Positions 36,120-45,106 of a stretch of DNA of 64,000 nucleotides are shown here, in pieces. The notes under the pieces are model-generated. The model was not told the origin of the DNA. It searched no databases and was given only the letters and a program-made list of their open reading frames with translations. A program made the position numbers and the translations under genes. Position 1 is the stretch's first letter. Every line of letters begins with the position of its first letter. The DNA lies in the NCBI GenBank assembly GCA_003166795.1, contig PMUS01000068.1, positions 1 to 64,000 of the forward strand, in the 5' to 3' direction. The stretch comes from Acidobacteriota bacterium (GTDB taxonomy: Bacteria > Acidobacteriota > Terriglobia > Acidiferrales > UBA7541).

Positions 36120-38315
36120 TTGAGCGCACAGGCTTCAACCATCTCCGCCGCGCGTCCCAATGGACCCTGGATTTACGGGCCGTGGCTCGATCTCATCGTG
36201 GGCTGCGGAGCGTGGTCCGCTCCCCTGCTCGCCGCGGCTTTGTGGCTCACTCGCTCGCACACGCACGCGTGGGTCGTGGCCTTCTATCTTCTGGCGCTGG
36301 CCTTCAACTATCCGCACTTCATGGCCACCGTCTACCGCGCCTATCACACGCGCGCGGACTTCGAAAAGTACAAAATCTTCACTCTGCATATCACCCTGCT
36401 GCTGGTGTTGACCGGGGTGCTGCTTCACGCCTCCTACCGGCTATTTCCCTGGGTGTTCACGCTCTACATTCTCTGGAGCCCGTGGCATTACACCGGACAA
36501 AATTATGGATTGCTGATGATGTTTGCGCGACGCAGCGGAGCCGAAGCCACTCCGGGCGAGCGCCGCTCGATTCGCACCGCGTTCGTGGCATCCTATATGA
36601 TGCTGCTGGCGAGCTTCGAAACGGGCGGTTCAACGGACCCCTTGATTCTTTCGCTGGGGCTCGCTGCGAAATACACTTTGCCGGCGCGCCTGGCACTGGC
36701 CGCGGCATTCGCGATCTTTCTATTTCTTGGATTCCGGCGGCTGATTCAACGCAGTGGCGCGCGGGCGCTGGCCGCGCCGCTGACGCTGGCGCTCACGCAA
36801 TTCATCTGGTTCGTCGTGCCCACGCTTTTGGAGTTGCACGCGCAATACCAGATCCCGCAAACACGCTACAGCAGCGGAATTCTGGCTGTGCTGCATTCGG
36901 CGCAATACATATGGATCACCAGCTACTACCAGCAGCGCGAAGCGCGCGCGGCCGGCCATGCGGGCTGGCGGATGACGCGTTATTTCCTGACGCTTGTCGC
37001 CGGCGGCATCGCGCTCTTCATTCCCGGTCCGTGGATCGTCAGCCGCGTCCTTCATTTCGACTTCACCACGAGCTTCCTGATCTTCACCGCCGTGGTGAAC
37101 ATCCACCATTTCATTCTGGATGGCGCGCTCTGGAAGCTGCGCGATTCGCGCATCTCGGCAATGCTGATTGACCGCAGCGCAAAGCCGCAGGAAAGACGGA
37201 AGAAGGTCGCGGCATCGCGACCCGCCACGCGCGGCATAGGGAGCCGCATTTTTTCATCCACGGGTTTTGGCTGGTCGCTGGTCGCGCTACTTTTTCTGTG
37301 GGGCGGGATTGACCAGATTCGCTTCGCGCTCGGCACCCATGATGCAAGCCTTTCAGCACTCGTCAGCGCGGCGCGGATGAATCCGTACGACAGCGTGGTG
37401 CAGGCTCGCATCGCTTCGGCGCAATCGAGAGCCGGAGATCGCGACGCTGCGATTGATGCGTTGACGCGCGCGGTGGAAATCAACCCGTACGATGCGCGCG
37501 CGCAGCAGGCCTGCGCTCGCGCGCTGCTTGAGGACGGCAGGTACGAGGAAGCATATGAGCGCTACGCGACAATGCTCGAGCTCTTCCCTCGCGATCCTAA
37601 CGCCCTTGTGAATTACGGGTTGCTTGCCGCGCGGCTCGGCCACCCCGAGGAGGCCATGGATTCCTGGGAAAAGGCCATAACCGTGGATCCGAATCAGCCG
37701 AATGCCCACCTTTATCTCGCGGAGGCTTTCGATCAACGAGGAGAACCTGCTGCCGCGGCTCGTCATTGGGACGCGTTTCTGCACTTCGCGGCGGCGAATC
37801 CGGATGATCCTGCGGCGGGAATGGAGCAGCAAACTTCCGCAGCGATCCAATTGGCGGACGACGAATCGCGCGTCAACCGGACGGATGCCGCCTCCGCGGG
37901 TTACCGCTCCGCAATCGCCATGGCGGAACGCGCCGGTGACAACAAGCTTGAAAGCCTGGCGCTTGCCCATCTGGCGGACCTGCAGGAAAAAAGTGGCGAC
38001 GTGAAATCCGCCGCCGATTCTTATCAGCGGGGGCTGGCGCTCGACGCCAAATCGGCCGATACGCACGCCGAAGCCCTCGATTGGTTCAATTACGGCCAAT
38101 TTCTGCGCCGGCACGGAATGCCCGAGGATCTGGTGTACGCCTGTTTGCTGCACTCCGAGCAGTTGCTCGGGAAGACAGGTGGCGCGGATCTCGACACAGT
38201 GAAAACGATCCGCCACCAAGTCGAAAGCCGCCTGGGGAACAAGGCCGGCGCGTCGGAGAAGGACTTACCTGCCCTGCTGGCGCGCGCCGGCGGATTACCG
38301 ACGCAATCGTTTTGA
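36120..38315 (+). CDS. Polytopic membrane protein with conserved-type His motifs fused to TPR repeats
   Basis: 731 aa. The first 415 residues hold about eight to nine membrane helices with His/aromatic motifs in or near them: NYPHFMATVYRAYH (H66, H76), WSPWHYTGQNYG (H123), LHSAQYIWITSYY (H259) and NIHHFILDGALWKLRD (H329/H330). Residues about 440-700 form TPR-like helices (NPYDSVVQARIASAQSRAG, NPYDARAQQACARALLEDGR, DPNQPNAHLYLAEAFDQRGE). Start chosen at TTG 36120 with a GGTGAGG upstream. I know this as an uncharacterised family in Acidobacteriota-type genomes. The His pattern would suit metal or haem binding, but this is inference. The gene stands alone. Confidence 0.75.
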   Translation: MSAQASTISAARPNGPWIYGPWLDLIVGCGAWSAPLLAAALWLTRSHTHAWVVAFYLLALAFNYPHFMATVYRAYHTRADFEKYKIFTLHITLLLVLTGVLLHASYRLFPWVFTLYILWSPWHYTGQNYGLLMMFARRSGAEATPGERRSIRTAFVASYMMLLASFETGGSTDPLILSLGLAAKYTLPARLALAAAFAIFLFLGFRRLIQRSGARALAAPLTLALTQFIWFVVPTLLELHAQYQIPQTRYSSGILAVLHSAQYIWITSYYQQREARAAGHAGWRMTRYFLTLVAGGIALFIPGPWIVSRVLHFDFTTSFLIFTAVVNIHHFILDGALWKLRDSRISAMLIDRSAKPQERRKKVAASRPATRGIGSRIFSSTGFGWSLVALLFLWGGIDQIRFALGTHDASLSALVSAARMNPYDSVVQARIASAQSRAGDRDAAIDALTRAVEINPYDARAQQACARALLEDGRYEEAYERYATMLELFPRDPNALVNYGLLAARLGHPEEAMDSWEKAITVDPNQPNAHLYLAEAFDQRGEPAAAARHWDAFLHFAAANPDDPAAGMEQQTSAAIQLADDESRVNRTDAASAGYRSAIAMAERAGDNKLESLALAHLADLQEKSGDVKSAADSYQRGLALDAKSADTHAEALDWFNYGQFLRRHGMPEDLVYACLLHSEQLLGKTGGADLDTVKTIRHQVESRLGNKAGASEKDLPALLARAGGLPTQSF

Positions 38316-38415
38316 ATACTTCGAGGACGCACTCCGGAAGACATTCACGGCGGAAACGAGACGAAAGCGGAGCTTCGCAAGAAACGCCAGCGGCCAATCT
38401 GTAATTTGTGACGGC

Positions 38416-39228
38416 CTAGTTGATGTTCAGCTTCGATTGCGTGCTGGGAAGATGTTCGTTTAGGTTCGGCAGGCATTCGACTTCAGTAATGTCCGTATCG
38501 TCCACACGATTCCAATGCTTCGTGCTGGTCCATTCCCCTTCCCAATTTTGCGGATCGATCAGCGTGTATTTGATTTCAAGCTTTTTTCCGCCTTCGGTCA
38601 GGCGAATACGCTCGATGATGTGAAAATCGTCGCTCACCGGAACCCCTGTGTCGATCCAGTGGCGTTCGGGAATCATGCTGGTGGTGTCAACCACGAGTGC
38701 GTCGCCGTCCCAGTGTCCGACCGAATCGCCATTGTAAGTGCGTACCACCACGTCGGGATCGGTGTGCGCCCGGCCGTCTATATAGACCAACCGAAGCGCG
38801 TTCTCGAATCCGCTGACCATGTAGATCACGGTCGGCGTCTGAATCATCGCGATAGGCCAGACGCGCGTCATGATCATGGGCAGGCCGGCGGGAAAACACT
38901 TACCGATGTCGTCGTGGAACGGGCGACCTTCTGCAGTGGCCTTCTTGCCCGCGTCGAAGAGGGCCTGCGCCACAGGCTTGAACTTCGGATAGGGAGGCCC
39001 GAACATGAACGAACTGAAGCCCGAGCTTAGATCAACCATCCATGTGCCGGTCAGGTCGAATGGCGCCTTCGGGCGCGGCTTGGTCAGATTATCGGGCGCG
39101 AGCGCTCCCTCTGGAAACGGGTCAGTCGGTTTTGCGTTCTGTTGCGCACGCGCGCCTTGGGTGACCACGACGAGACTGAACGCCACCAGGGCCGCGCCGA
39201 CCACGAGCTTCCTTCTCGCCTTCATCAT
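38416..39228 (-). CDS. Secreted GHWDGD-motif protein, function unknown
   Basis: 270 aa exported protein, signal peptide ending GARA. The mature part contains FDLTGTWMVD near the start, a middle part PMIMTRVWPIAMIQTPTVIY, VYIDGRAHTDPD, and the motif GDSVGHWDGDALVVDTTSM followed by DDFHIIERIRLTEGGKKLEI and DPQNWEGEW. The same GHWDGD-LVVD ... H-ER pattern is found in the protein at 44015, so they are members of one family that I know only as uncharacterised secreted proteins of Acidobacteriota and relatives. ATG 39228 has GAGGA 8 bases upstream. It is the distal gene of a run of minus-strand genes beginning near 50 kb. Confidence 0.7.
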   Translation of the reverse strand: MMKARRKLVVGAALVAFSLVVVTQGARAQQNAKPTDPFPEGALAPDNLTKPRPKAPFDLTGTWMVDLSSGFSSFMFGPPYPKFKPVAQALFDAGKKATAEGRPFHDDIGKCFPAGLPMIMTRVWPIAMIQTPTVIYMVSGFENALRLVYIDGRAHTDPDVVVRTYNGDSVGHWDGDALVVDTTSMIPERHWIDTGVPVSDDFHIIERIRLTEGGKKLEIKYTLIDPQNWEGEWTSTKHWNRVDDTDITEVECLPNLNEHLPSTQSKLNIN

Positions 39229-39293
39229 TTTCGAGTCCTCGCCATTTTGCGCGCTGAACCGCAGCGCCTAATTCAGGCCACTGGAGTGCGATC

Positions 39294-39728
39294 TCAGGGC
39301 TTCGCAGGAGCAGGGCCACCTGAGGGATAACCAGCCGTGTCGGTGAGAACCTGCCCGTCGGCCAGCTTCACAGAGATAAACCGTCCGCCCTTTTCGCCGC
39401 TCCGCAAGGGATGCACGAGGATCGTCACCTGGTCACCGGGCTTGAGCGTGGTGGACCGCCAGCCCGATCGAGCCATATTGTTCGGACTGTTACATTCGAC
39501 GCCCCACTTCTCGGTGCCGCCGGATGAGTTCGGCACTTCGATTTCGATCCAGCTGTGGGGATTGGTCCACCCGAAGCTGACGATGGTGCCGACCAATTCG
39601 ACTTGCTTGTCGCGATCGAACATCGCACCCGAGTGGTGCGCGAATGCGGCGCCCGCGGCGGCGAGCAGAATCGCGCCCACGCATCCGAGCCGCACAATTT
39701 TCATCTTCTGGCTTCCGAAAGATGACAT
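39294..39728 (-). CDS. DUF6152 family periplasmic protein
   Basis: Small exported protein. The signal peptide ends AAAGAAFA, and the predicted mature protein begins with His-His-Ser (HHSGAMFDRDKQ). Further family marks are WTNPHSWIEIEV, WGVECNSPNNMARSGW and STTLKPGDQVTI. The fold is probably a small beta-barrel. Two paralogues occur at 43551 and 45107 and share the HHS start, WTNPH, NSPN and GW-STT. Start chosen at ATG 39728 with GAGAGG 8 bases upstream; ATG 39704 gives a shorter signal peptide and GTG 39737 is possible. Function unknown; a copper-binding role through the N-terminal His is my inference. Confidence 0.82.
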   Translation of the reverse strand: MSSFGSQKMKIVRLGCVGAILLAAAGAAFAHHSGAMFDRDKQVELVGTIVSFGWTNPHSWIEIEVPNSSGGTEKWGVECNSPNNMARSGWRSTTLKPGDQVTILVHPLRSGEKGGRFISVKLADGQVLTDTAGYPSGGPAPAKP

Positions 39729-39918
39729 TTCACTCACCTCTCACTTGTTTCACACCAGCCCCCAACCCCGCAGATTATGCTCCAATGCGCGGCATTCCCG
39801 CAATTAGATCATAGCCCGCCAGTAGCGACATTCGGCCAGCTCGCTCGAGCTTTCTCTGTGCTCTCCGTCCCTTCTCTGTGTGCTCTGTGGTACGCCTTAA
39901 GCTTTTCTCAGCCCCAGG

Positions 39919-40692
39919 CTAGTCACCCAAGCTATCCGATGCCTTAAATGTGAACGAAATGGCTTTCGATTCCTTCGGACCGATTGTAACCGTCTGATCC
40001 TGTGCGCGATAAGCCTCGTGCCATGCTTCGATCGTGTACGTTCCCGGCGGGAGGTTCTTCAGCTCGAATTTGCCTGTTTCGGGGGTTACGGCGAAATACG
40101 GCTGATCGAACACGAACACCAAAGCCCGCATCCAGGGATGCACGTTGCACAGCACAGCCATCCCGAATTCCGGGCGCGCAAAAGTTGATTTGAGCGCGGC
40201 CGAGCCCGCGGGTTGCGACGTGCTCCACTGGCGGTTGTGCTTCGGCATGGGATGAACATTGTGCATGGTCGGATCGTTGTTTCGGATCTCAAAGGGCTGG
40301 TCGGTCATAAGCGCGACGACGTGCGGCTCGTACATGCAATTCTTCTGTTCGAGCACGGCGGTTTCCGGAGGCGTATCGAACCGGTAGCGGCCGAGGCCGT
40401 CTTTCACGTAAACGACCACGTTGGCGAGAGCGCCGTTTTCGCCGGTCACAACGGTCGGAGGAACCACGGGAGAGGGATTCGCCTGCACGCAGGCGGGCGA
40501 TGCGTTCATATCAATCGGCTTCGACACAGGCAACGCGCCTTCGACAGTGACAATACCGTTGATCGAACCCGCGGTCGAGGGATCAACGCTGGCAGCGGGG
40601 AAGGACTGTTCGCCGTTCTCTTTGCCGCCGCAGCCTGCGACTCCCAATGCTACGGCGCCGGCGAGAATAACGTGGAGGAAGAAACGTTGCAT
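39919..40692 (-). CDS. Cupredoxin-like lipoprotein with carboxypeptidase-regulatory-type fold
   Basis: 257 aa lipoprotein (lipobox VAGC, C21). Residues about 45-200 carry a type 1 copper-like ligand set: H144 and H147 in PTMHNVHP, then C182, H185 and M188 in VLCNVHPWMRA, the Cys-X2-His-X2-Met spacing of methylamine-utilisation-type and plastocyanin-like domains. The C-terminal part (FELKNLPPGTYTIEAWHEAY) is a carboxypeptidase-regulatory-like segment. A second motif NCMYEPHVVAL may hold a further metal or disulfide. Likely a periplasmic copper electron carrier or sensor. It lies 5 bases after the DUF6644 gene, so cotranscription is likely. Confidence 0.8.
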   Translation of the reverse strand: MQRFFLHVILAGAVALGVAGCGGKENGEQSFPAASVDPSTAGSINGIVTVEGALPVSKPIDMNASPACVQANPSPVVPPTVVTGENGALANVVVYVKDGLGRYRFDTPPETAVLEQKNCMYEPHVVALMTDQPFEIRNNDPTMHNVHPMPKHNRQWSTSQPAGSAALKSTFARPEFGMAVLCNVHPWMRALVFVFDQPYFAVTPETGKFELKNLPPGTYTIEAWHEAYRAQDQTVTIGPKESKAISFTFKASDSLGD

Positions 40693-40697
40693 GCGAA

Positions 40698-41192
40698 CTA
40701 GTGCGTATCGTAATTGGGAATTGATACCGCCGCGGTGATCACCGAAAACCAGATCAGAAACTCAAGCAACGCCAGCACCTTGGCAACCATGGGAGTTTCC
40801 GACGTCTGACCCCACGTGCGCGACTTCTGCTGATTAATGATATGCAAAATGATGCCGGTCGGAACGAGAATGCCCAGCTTGATCTCGAACGCGGGGTTGG
40901 GAATGTACTTCGTCGCCGCGCTCGCAAATAGCATGAATCCGCCGGCCACCGCGATGCAGAACCCGATCCAGTTCCACGCGAAGAGCGAGTCGGAAAGCTG
41001 CGATGCGGTCTGTCGCTTCTTTCCGATGCCGAGCAGCCGCAGATCAAGCGACAGATTCGTTCCGAGCCACAGCGACAATCCGGAAAAATGGGTCATCTGC
41101 ACGAAGGGATACGCCCAAGTGGAGCCGCTGATGTCCAGGGCCCACCACGTTCCCTGCAGCCACTTTGCGAAGGCCATGAAGAAGCTAAGCAT
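40698..41192 (-). CDS. DUF6644 family membrane protein (copy 1)
   Basis: 165 aa inner-membrane protein with about four helices. Shared with the copies at 41244 and 49506 are a His in the second helix region (MTHFSGLSLWLGT), SLDLRLLG, FAWNWIGF, GGFMLFASAATKY and FEIKLG. The single invariant intramembrane His could bind haem or a quinone (inference). Start chosen at ATG 41192 with GAGG 9 bases upstream. The next gene on this strand is the cupredoxin-like lipoprotein, 5 bases away, and the second DUF6644 gene lies 51 bases upstream. Confidence 0.75.
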   Translation of the reverse strand: MLSFFMAFAKWLQGTWWALDISGSTWAYPFVQMTHFSGLSLWLGTNLSLDLRLLGIGKKRQTASQLSDSLFAWNWIGFCIAVAGGFMLFASAATKYIPNPAFEIKLGILVPTGIILHIINQQKSRTWGQTSETPMVAKVLALLEFLIWFSVITAAVSIPNYDTH

Positions 41193-41243
41193 TTGTGCGG
41201 ACCTCAATTCCTATGACGCCACGGCGTGCCGCGATTCTGATGT

Positions 41244-41735
41244 CTATCCCACGCCCGAAATCGCCGGGACTTCGACGGATGCGAGAATCGCGCCAATCCA
41301 CAAAACCAGCGAAATGAAAGCCAGGAGTTTCGCACCGGCTGATATAGACGGCAACTCACCCCACCTCGAAGCCTTTCGCTGAACTATGGCTCCGAATATT
41401 GCCGCCACCAGAACAACTAGAATCTTGATTCGAAAGGTGCCCGCCAGATAAAAATCCGCGGCGTCGGCCGAGAACATGAAAAAGCCCGAGATGGTGGCCA
41501 TCGCCAGGCCCGTCCACATCCACGGAACGAGCTGTTCGGCAATCGCGGACGGGGATTCTTTGCGCCCCGCGAGACCCAGGACGCGCAGGTCCATGACGAC
41601 GGTCGTGCCCACCAAGAGGAAAAAACCGGAGTAGTGCATGATTTCGAAGAAAAGCGACAGCGGCACATTGCTATCGAGCGCAATGATCCACGAATTGTGT
41701 TCCAGCCACTCGCAAAAATGAAGCATGTCCTGCAT
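41244..41735 (-). CDS. DUF6644 family membrane protein (copy 2)
   Basis: 163 aa, about four membrane helices, same family as the adjacent copy: FEIMHYSGFFLLVGTTVVMD, DLRVLGLAGR, VPWMWTGLAMA, SGFFMFSADAADFY and FRIKIL. Start chosen at ATG 41735 (GGGGGA upstream); the frame is open to 41774. Lying head to tail with copy 1, it suggests a duplicated subunit, perhaps forming a heterodimer in the membrane with the two invariant His residues facing each other. That idea is inference. Confidence 0.75.
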   Translation of the reverse strand: MQDMLHFCEWLEHNSWIIALDSNVPLSLFFEIMHYSGFFLLVGTTVVMDLRVLGLAGRKESPSAIAEQLVPWMWTGLAMATISGFFMFSADAADFYLAGTFRIKILVVLVAAIFGAIVQRKASRWGELPSISAGAKLLAFISLVLWIGAILASVEVPAISGVG

Positions 41736-41848
41736 TCCCCCGCGTGATGGTACATCCACAGGCCCCGAAGTCAATCGAGTTCTGGGTAGCGGGTCAGGTT
41801 GAAATCCCCGCCGGAATCAACGGTCGCATCGCTTTCGCGGCACCGCCC

Positions 41849-43486
41849 TCACTTGGTCTTGGAATTCCCTGTTTTGACGATAAAAGCCGCCACATTGTCG
41901 TGCAGCGCTTTCAGCGCAGCCTCGTGTGCATAGACCATGTGCCCGGACTCATAAAACTGGAATTCGATATTGTTCTGCAATTTAGTCGGAATCGGCAGGT
42001 GCCGCATTTCGTAGATGCCTTCGTAGAACGGCGTGGCGAGGTCGAAATAACCGGCGTTCAACATGACTTTGAGTTCCGGGTTGTACTTCATCGCGATCGC
42101 CAAATCGATCATCACGTTCGTCGCCTCGGGCAACGGGAACGGGCTGCCGGGAGGCTGGTGCAGGAAATTCCACGATTTGGACACGTCAATCTCCTGCTTA
42201 AACACTCTGTTCTCACCAAACTTCAAATCCTTACGGACGTAGTCGTTGAAAACGGAAACGTAGGCGGAATCGATTGCCGCTGACTGCGGATCGTAATCCG
42301 CCTCTTTGCTGAGGGGATCAAAGGTGGGCCCCGAGAAGCGGGTGTCGAGGCGGCCGGTGGTCGTATCGCTTTCGTCCTGCAGCGTTTTCTCGAATTCTCC
42401 GCCGCTGATGCGCAGGTCCGCTTTCTCGATGTATTCGACCGGCAGGCCCGTGTACTGATGCAACTTCGCGGCGATCGCGTGCCGCTGCTCCGGCGGGAGC
42501 GCGGAGCCAGCCGCTAGCGCCTGCGCGTAATCGGCCATTGCAAAGTGCTCGACCTCCGCCAGCAGCGGCGCTAATTCCCGATGCGCGTCGGGGAGCTTAT
42601 GGTGATACCACGCGGTTGCGGCATAGGTGGGCAGGGCTAGCTGGTACGGCAAATCAACACCAGGATTGAACTCCGGTCCATCCGCGCTGAAATTGAAGTT
42701 CAATATTTGCGACAACAGAATCACGCCGTTGAGGTCCACCTCGCGGTCCGTTTCAAGTATGTTGGAGAGCACCGCGGATCGCGTGGTGCCGTAGCTTTCG
42801 CCAAACAGATACTTCGGCGAATTCCAGCGTCCATATTTCGACAGGAACTGCACGATGAAATCGGCAAAGGCCTGTCCATCCGGATCAACTCCGTAGAAGG
42901 CCTTTTCCCGGTCCTTGCCGCTGAGGCGGCTAAAGCCCGTCCCGGGCGCGTCAATAAAAACGAGATCGCTCACGTCGAGCAGGCTGTAATCGTTGTTGAC
43001 GACCGAATAGGGCGCAGCCGGTGTGTGGGAATCATCCGCTGTGACCACGCGCTTCGGGCCAAACGCTCCCATGTGAAGCCACACGCTCGCAGAACCCGGG
43101 CCGCCGTTGTAAAGGAAGGTCAATGGCCGCGGCGCGCCTTTGTTATCGGATTTGAAATACGCGACATAGAACATGCTGGCCTCAGGGGGCTGGTTCTTCT
43201 CGTCTTTGTCCGCATTCTGGGGGACATCGTCCCAATCTTTCGTATGCACCACGAGAGTGCCGGCATACGCGTCGTAATTGATGAGGGTTCCCCCAACGGT
43301 GACGGACCCTTTGCTGGCCTGCTGCTCCGGTTTGAATTGTTCGGGCGGTTTCGCTGGTTCGACCTTTGCCGCGTCGGGCTTACTCGCCGGTGTCTCATCT
43401 TTCGTCTGCGCGTGAACGAGTATGAGCGGCAGCGCGGGTGCCGCGATCGTTAGGGCGACGATCCACATGATGACGGTTCGTATCAA
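41849..43486 (-). CDS. Secreted serine carboxypeptidase, S10 family
   Basis: About 545 aa exported peptidase that releases C-terminal residues from peptides. The S10 signature blocks are present: PLTFLYNGGPGSASVWLHMG (oxyanion-hole region), FGESYGTTRSA with the nucleophile Ser, an Asp in LNAGYFDLATPF and the catalytic His in FYESGHMVYAH near the C-terminus. A signal peptide (LIRTVIMWIVALTIAAPAL) precedes a Lys/Pro-rich linker. Start chosen at TTG 43486 because ACGGAGG stands 5 bases before it; the frame is open to 43573, overlapping the next gene. The bacterial S10 group is abundant in Acidobacteriota-type genomes. Peptide scavenging is the likely role. Confidence 0.88.
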   Translation of the reverse strand: MIRTVIMWIVALTIAAPALPLILVHAQTKDETPASKPDAAKVEPAKPPEQFKPEQQASKGSVTVGGTLINYDAYAGTLVVHTKDWDDVPQNADKDEKNQPPEASMFYVAYFKSDNKGAPRPLTFLYNGGPGSASVWLHMGAFGPKRVVTADDSHTPAAPYSVVNNDYSLLDVSDLVFIDAPGTGFSRLSGKDREKAFYGVDPDGQAFADFIVQFLSKYGRWNSPKYLFGESYGTTRSAVLSNILETDREVDLNGVILLSQILNFNFSADGPEFNPGVDLPYQLALPTYAATAWYHHKLPDAHRELAPLLAEVEHFAMADYAQALAAGSALPPEQRHAIAAKLHQYTGLPVEYIEKADLRISGGEFEKTLQDESDTTTGRLDTRFSGPTFDPLSKEADYDPQSAAIDSAYVSVFNDYVRKDLKFGENRVFKQEIDVSKSWNFLHQPPGSPFPLPEATNVMIDLAIAMKYNPELKVMLNAGYFDLATPFYEGIYEMRHLPIPTKLQNNIEFQFYESGHMVYAHEAALKALHDNVAAFIVKTGNSKTK

Positions 43487-43550
43487 GCGTTCCTCCGTTG
43501 ATGGAATGAAATGAGACTTACCTTCGTCGAGCGTTCCGGCGCCGTCAACG

Positions 43551-43922
43551 TCAGGACCGCAACACCAATCCATCCGCGAGCACGACCGAGGTGCATCGCA
43601 TGGTCTTCGCGCCGCTCTTGGCGGCTCCGCCCGTGCAGGTGATGATGTCGCCGGGCTTCACCGTGGTGCTGGTCCAGCCGTTGTGCCTCAGGAAGTTCGG
43701 GCTGTTAATCTCCATGGCCCACTCCGTCACCTGGCCCTTATCATCTTTCACATCGAGGTAAACGTAGGCGTGCGGATTCGTCCACTCGATCCGGTTCACC
43801 ACGCCCTTGTACGTGCTGGGGTGCTCCATGTCGTACATCGAGACCGAATGGTGCGCGTTTGCCGCCGGTGCCATCAGCAACAGCATCATTCCCGCGATCC
43901 AAACTGCAGCTTTAATTCTCAT
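43551..43922 (-). CDS. DUF6152 family periplasmic protein (copy 2)
   Basis: 123 aa. Signal peptide MRIKAAVWIAGMMLLLMAPA-ANA, with predicted cleavage leaving HHSVSMYDMEHP at the mature N-terminus. Family blocks: IEWTNPHAYVYLDV, EWAMEINSPNFLRHNGWTST, TVKPGDIITC. Four Cys-containing positions near TCTGGAAKSG and MRCTS differ from copy 1 but resemble copy 3. It is the shortest, cleanest member, about 100 residues when mature. The gene lies between the S10 peptidase and the GHWDGD protein. Confidence 0.82.
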   Translation of the reverse strand: MRIKAAVWIAGMMLLLMAPAANAHHSVSMYDMEHPSTYKGVVNRIEWTNPHAYVYLDVKDDKGQVTEWAMEINSPNFLRHNGWTSTTVKPGDIITCTGGAAKSGAKTMRCTSVVLADGLVLRS

Positions 43923-44014
43923 TTGATGGGCCTCCTGATCGCACGTAACGCGGACGTGCCGCGTACGTCTGCCTTCAATTTCTTGTGCCTGCCAAGCCGG
44001 ACGAAACGCCCGGA

Positions 44015-45055
44015 CTACTTGCTCTGAAGCAGATCTTTATAGTCCTTGTTGTTGTCTTCGCAAACGTATTCCTGGATTTGCCACTCCGGATGCAGCCTCA
44101 TGCGGCTGGCCTGTTTCCAAGGAGCGGCAAATACATTGGGATCGTCAATCGTGGCTTCATAGTCGAGTTCCTCGTACGAGACGCGATGGTAGCGCTCGAC
44201 GACGTGATAGTCCGTTGTGTGCTTGTAGGAGCCGACGAATGTCTTGTCGTTGAAGCCGACAACATCAACCACGAGCGTGTCGCCATCCCAGTGCCCAACG
44301 GAATTCCCCATGTATGTTGGGTCCAGATCGTCCGGATGAGTTGCGCCGTCAGTGGGAATTACGCGAAAGATGTGATACGCCTCGTAAAGAATGACGACGA
44401 GACCAGGCTTCTGAATAATCTGCAGCGGATACGGCTGCATCGTCGCCGCCGGTACGCCGGGAGGCACGCACGTCACTCCCTGGCCCAGATCATTGGGGTC
44501 GGCGACAACTTTGTACTTCTCCGCGCCCGGCTTCAGCGTGATGTTGTCCACGGGCCTGAGGCTGAAACCGGCGATGTAAACTCCGGAGAGATCGGGATGG
44601 CCGTCCGCGGCGCGCGGAACGGGCTGATTGTGCGGATCGCCGCAAGCAGCCGCAGCTTCCGGGCCAGCAGGAGTGGTGCCGGCGACCGTAACCGTGACGG
44701 ACTTCGTGTCAGACCCGGCGCGGCCCTTGGCGGTAAACGTATAAGTGGTTGTCACCTTTGGTGAAACCTCGTGGCTGCCGAGTGTGGCCACGATTCCCAG
44801 ACAATTATCGAAGTATGTGTCGTCCGCATTCACGGCATGCCAGTGCAGTGTGGACATTTGGCCCGGCTGGATGGAGCTGGGGTCCGCGCGGAGTTCGAGA
44901 ATTTTCCCTGGCGGCCCAATTGGGAATCCACCCACGACGGGACGGCCCGGTTCGGGCGCCGGCGCTTGAGCTGGCGCCGGTTGTTGAGCCGCCGCGCAGG
45001 AAACGATCACCGCGGCTAGAAGAAACACAACCCAGGCTCGGTTCACAACTCGCAT
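44015..45055 (-). CDS. Secreted GHWDGD-motif protein with an N-terminal beta domain
   Basis: 346 aa exported or lipidated protein (signal MRVVNRAWVVFLLAAVIVSC). Residues about 50-125 form an Ig-like/chitobiase-like beta domain (ILELRADPSSIQPGQMSTLHW, TTTYTFTAKGRAGSDTKSV). The second half is the family domain shared with 38416: ADGHPDLSGVYIAGFSLRP, then GNSVGHWDGDTLVVDVVGFN and DYHVVERYHRVSYEEL, ending with a Cys-containing VCEDNNKDYKD. DLSGVY near a DGHPD turn is frequent in this secreted family. Enzymatic activity is unknown. Confidence 0.7.
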   Translation of the reverse strand: MRVVNRAWVVFLLAAVIVSCAAAQQPAPAQAPAPEPGRPVVGGFPIGPPGKILELRADPSSIQPGQMSTLHWHAVNADDTYFDNCLGIVATLGSHEVSPKVTTTYTFTAKGRAGSDTKSVTVTVAGTTPAGPEAAAACGDPHNQPVPRAADGHPDLSGVYIAGFSLRPVDNITLKPGAEKYKVVADPNDLGQGVTCVPPGVPAATMQPYPLQIIQKPGLVVILYEAYHIFRVIPTDGATHPDDLDPTYMGNSVGHWDGDTLVVDVVGFNDKTFVGSYKHTTDYHVVERYHRVSYEELDYEATIDDPNVFAAPWKQASRMRLHPEWQIQEYVCEDNNKDYKDLLQSK

Positions 45056-45106
45056 TCTGCTTACCCCCTACCCTTTGGCTTTTCGTTGTTGCTCGACTTA
45101 AGAATT

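Noticed and set aside
36182-37171. Plus-strand +2 frame within the TPR membrane protein gene
   Set aside because: Out-of-frame reading of the same strand, with poor composition compared with the hydrophobic, motif-bearing main frame.
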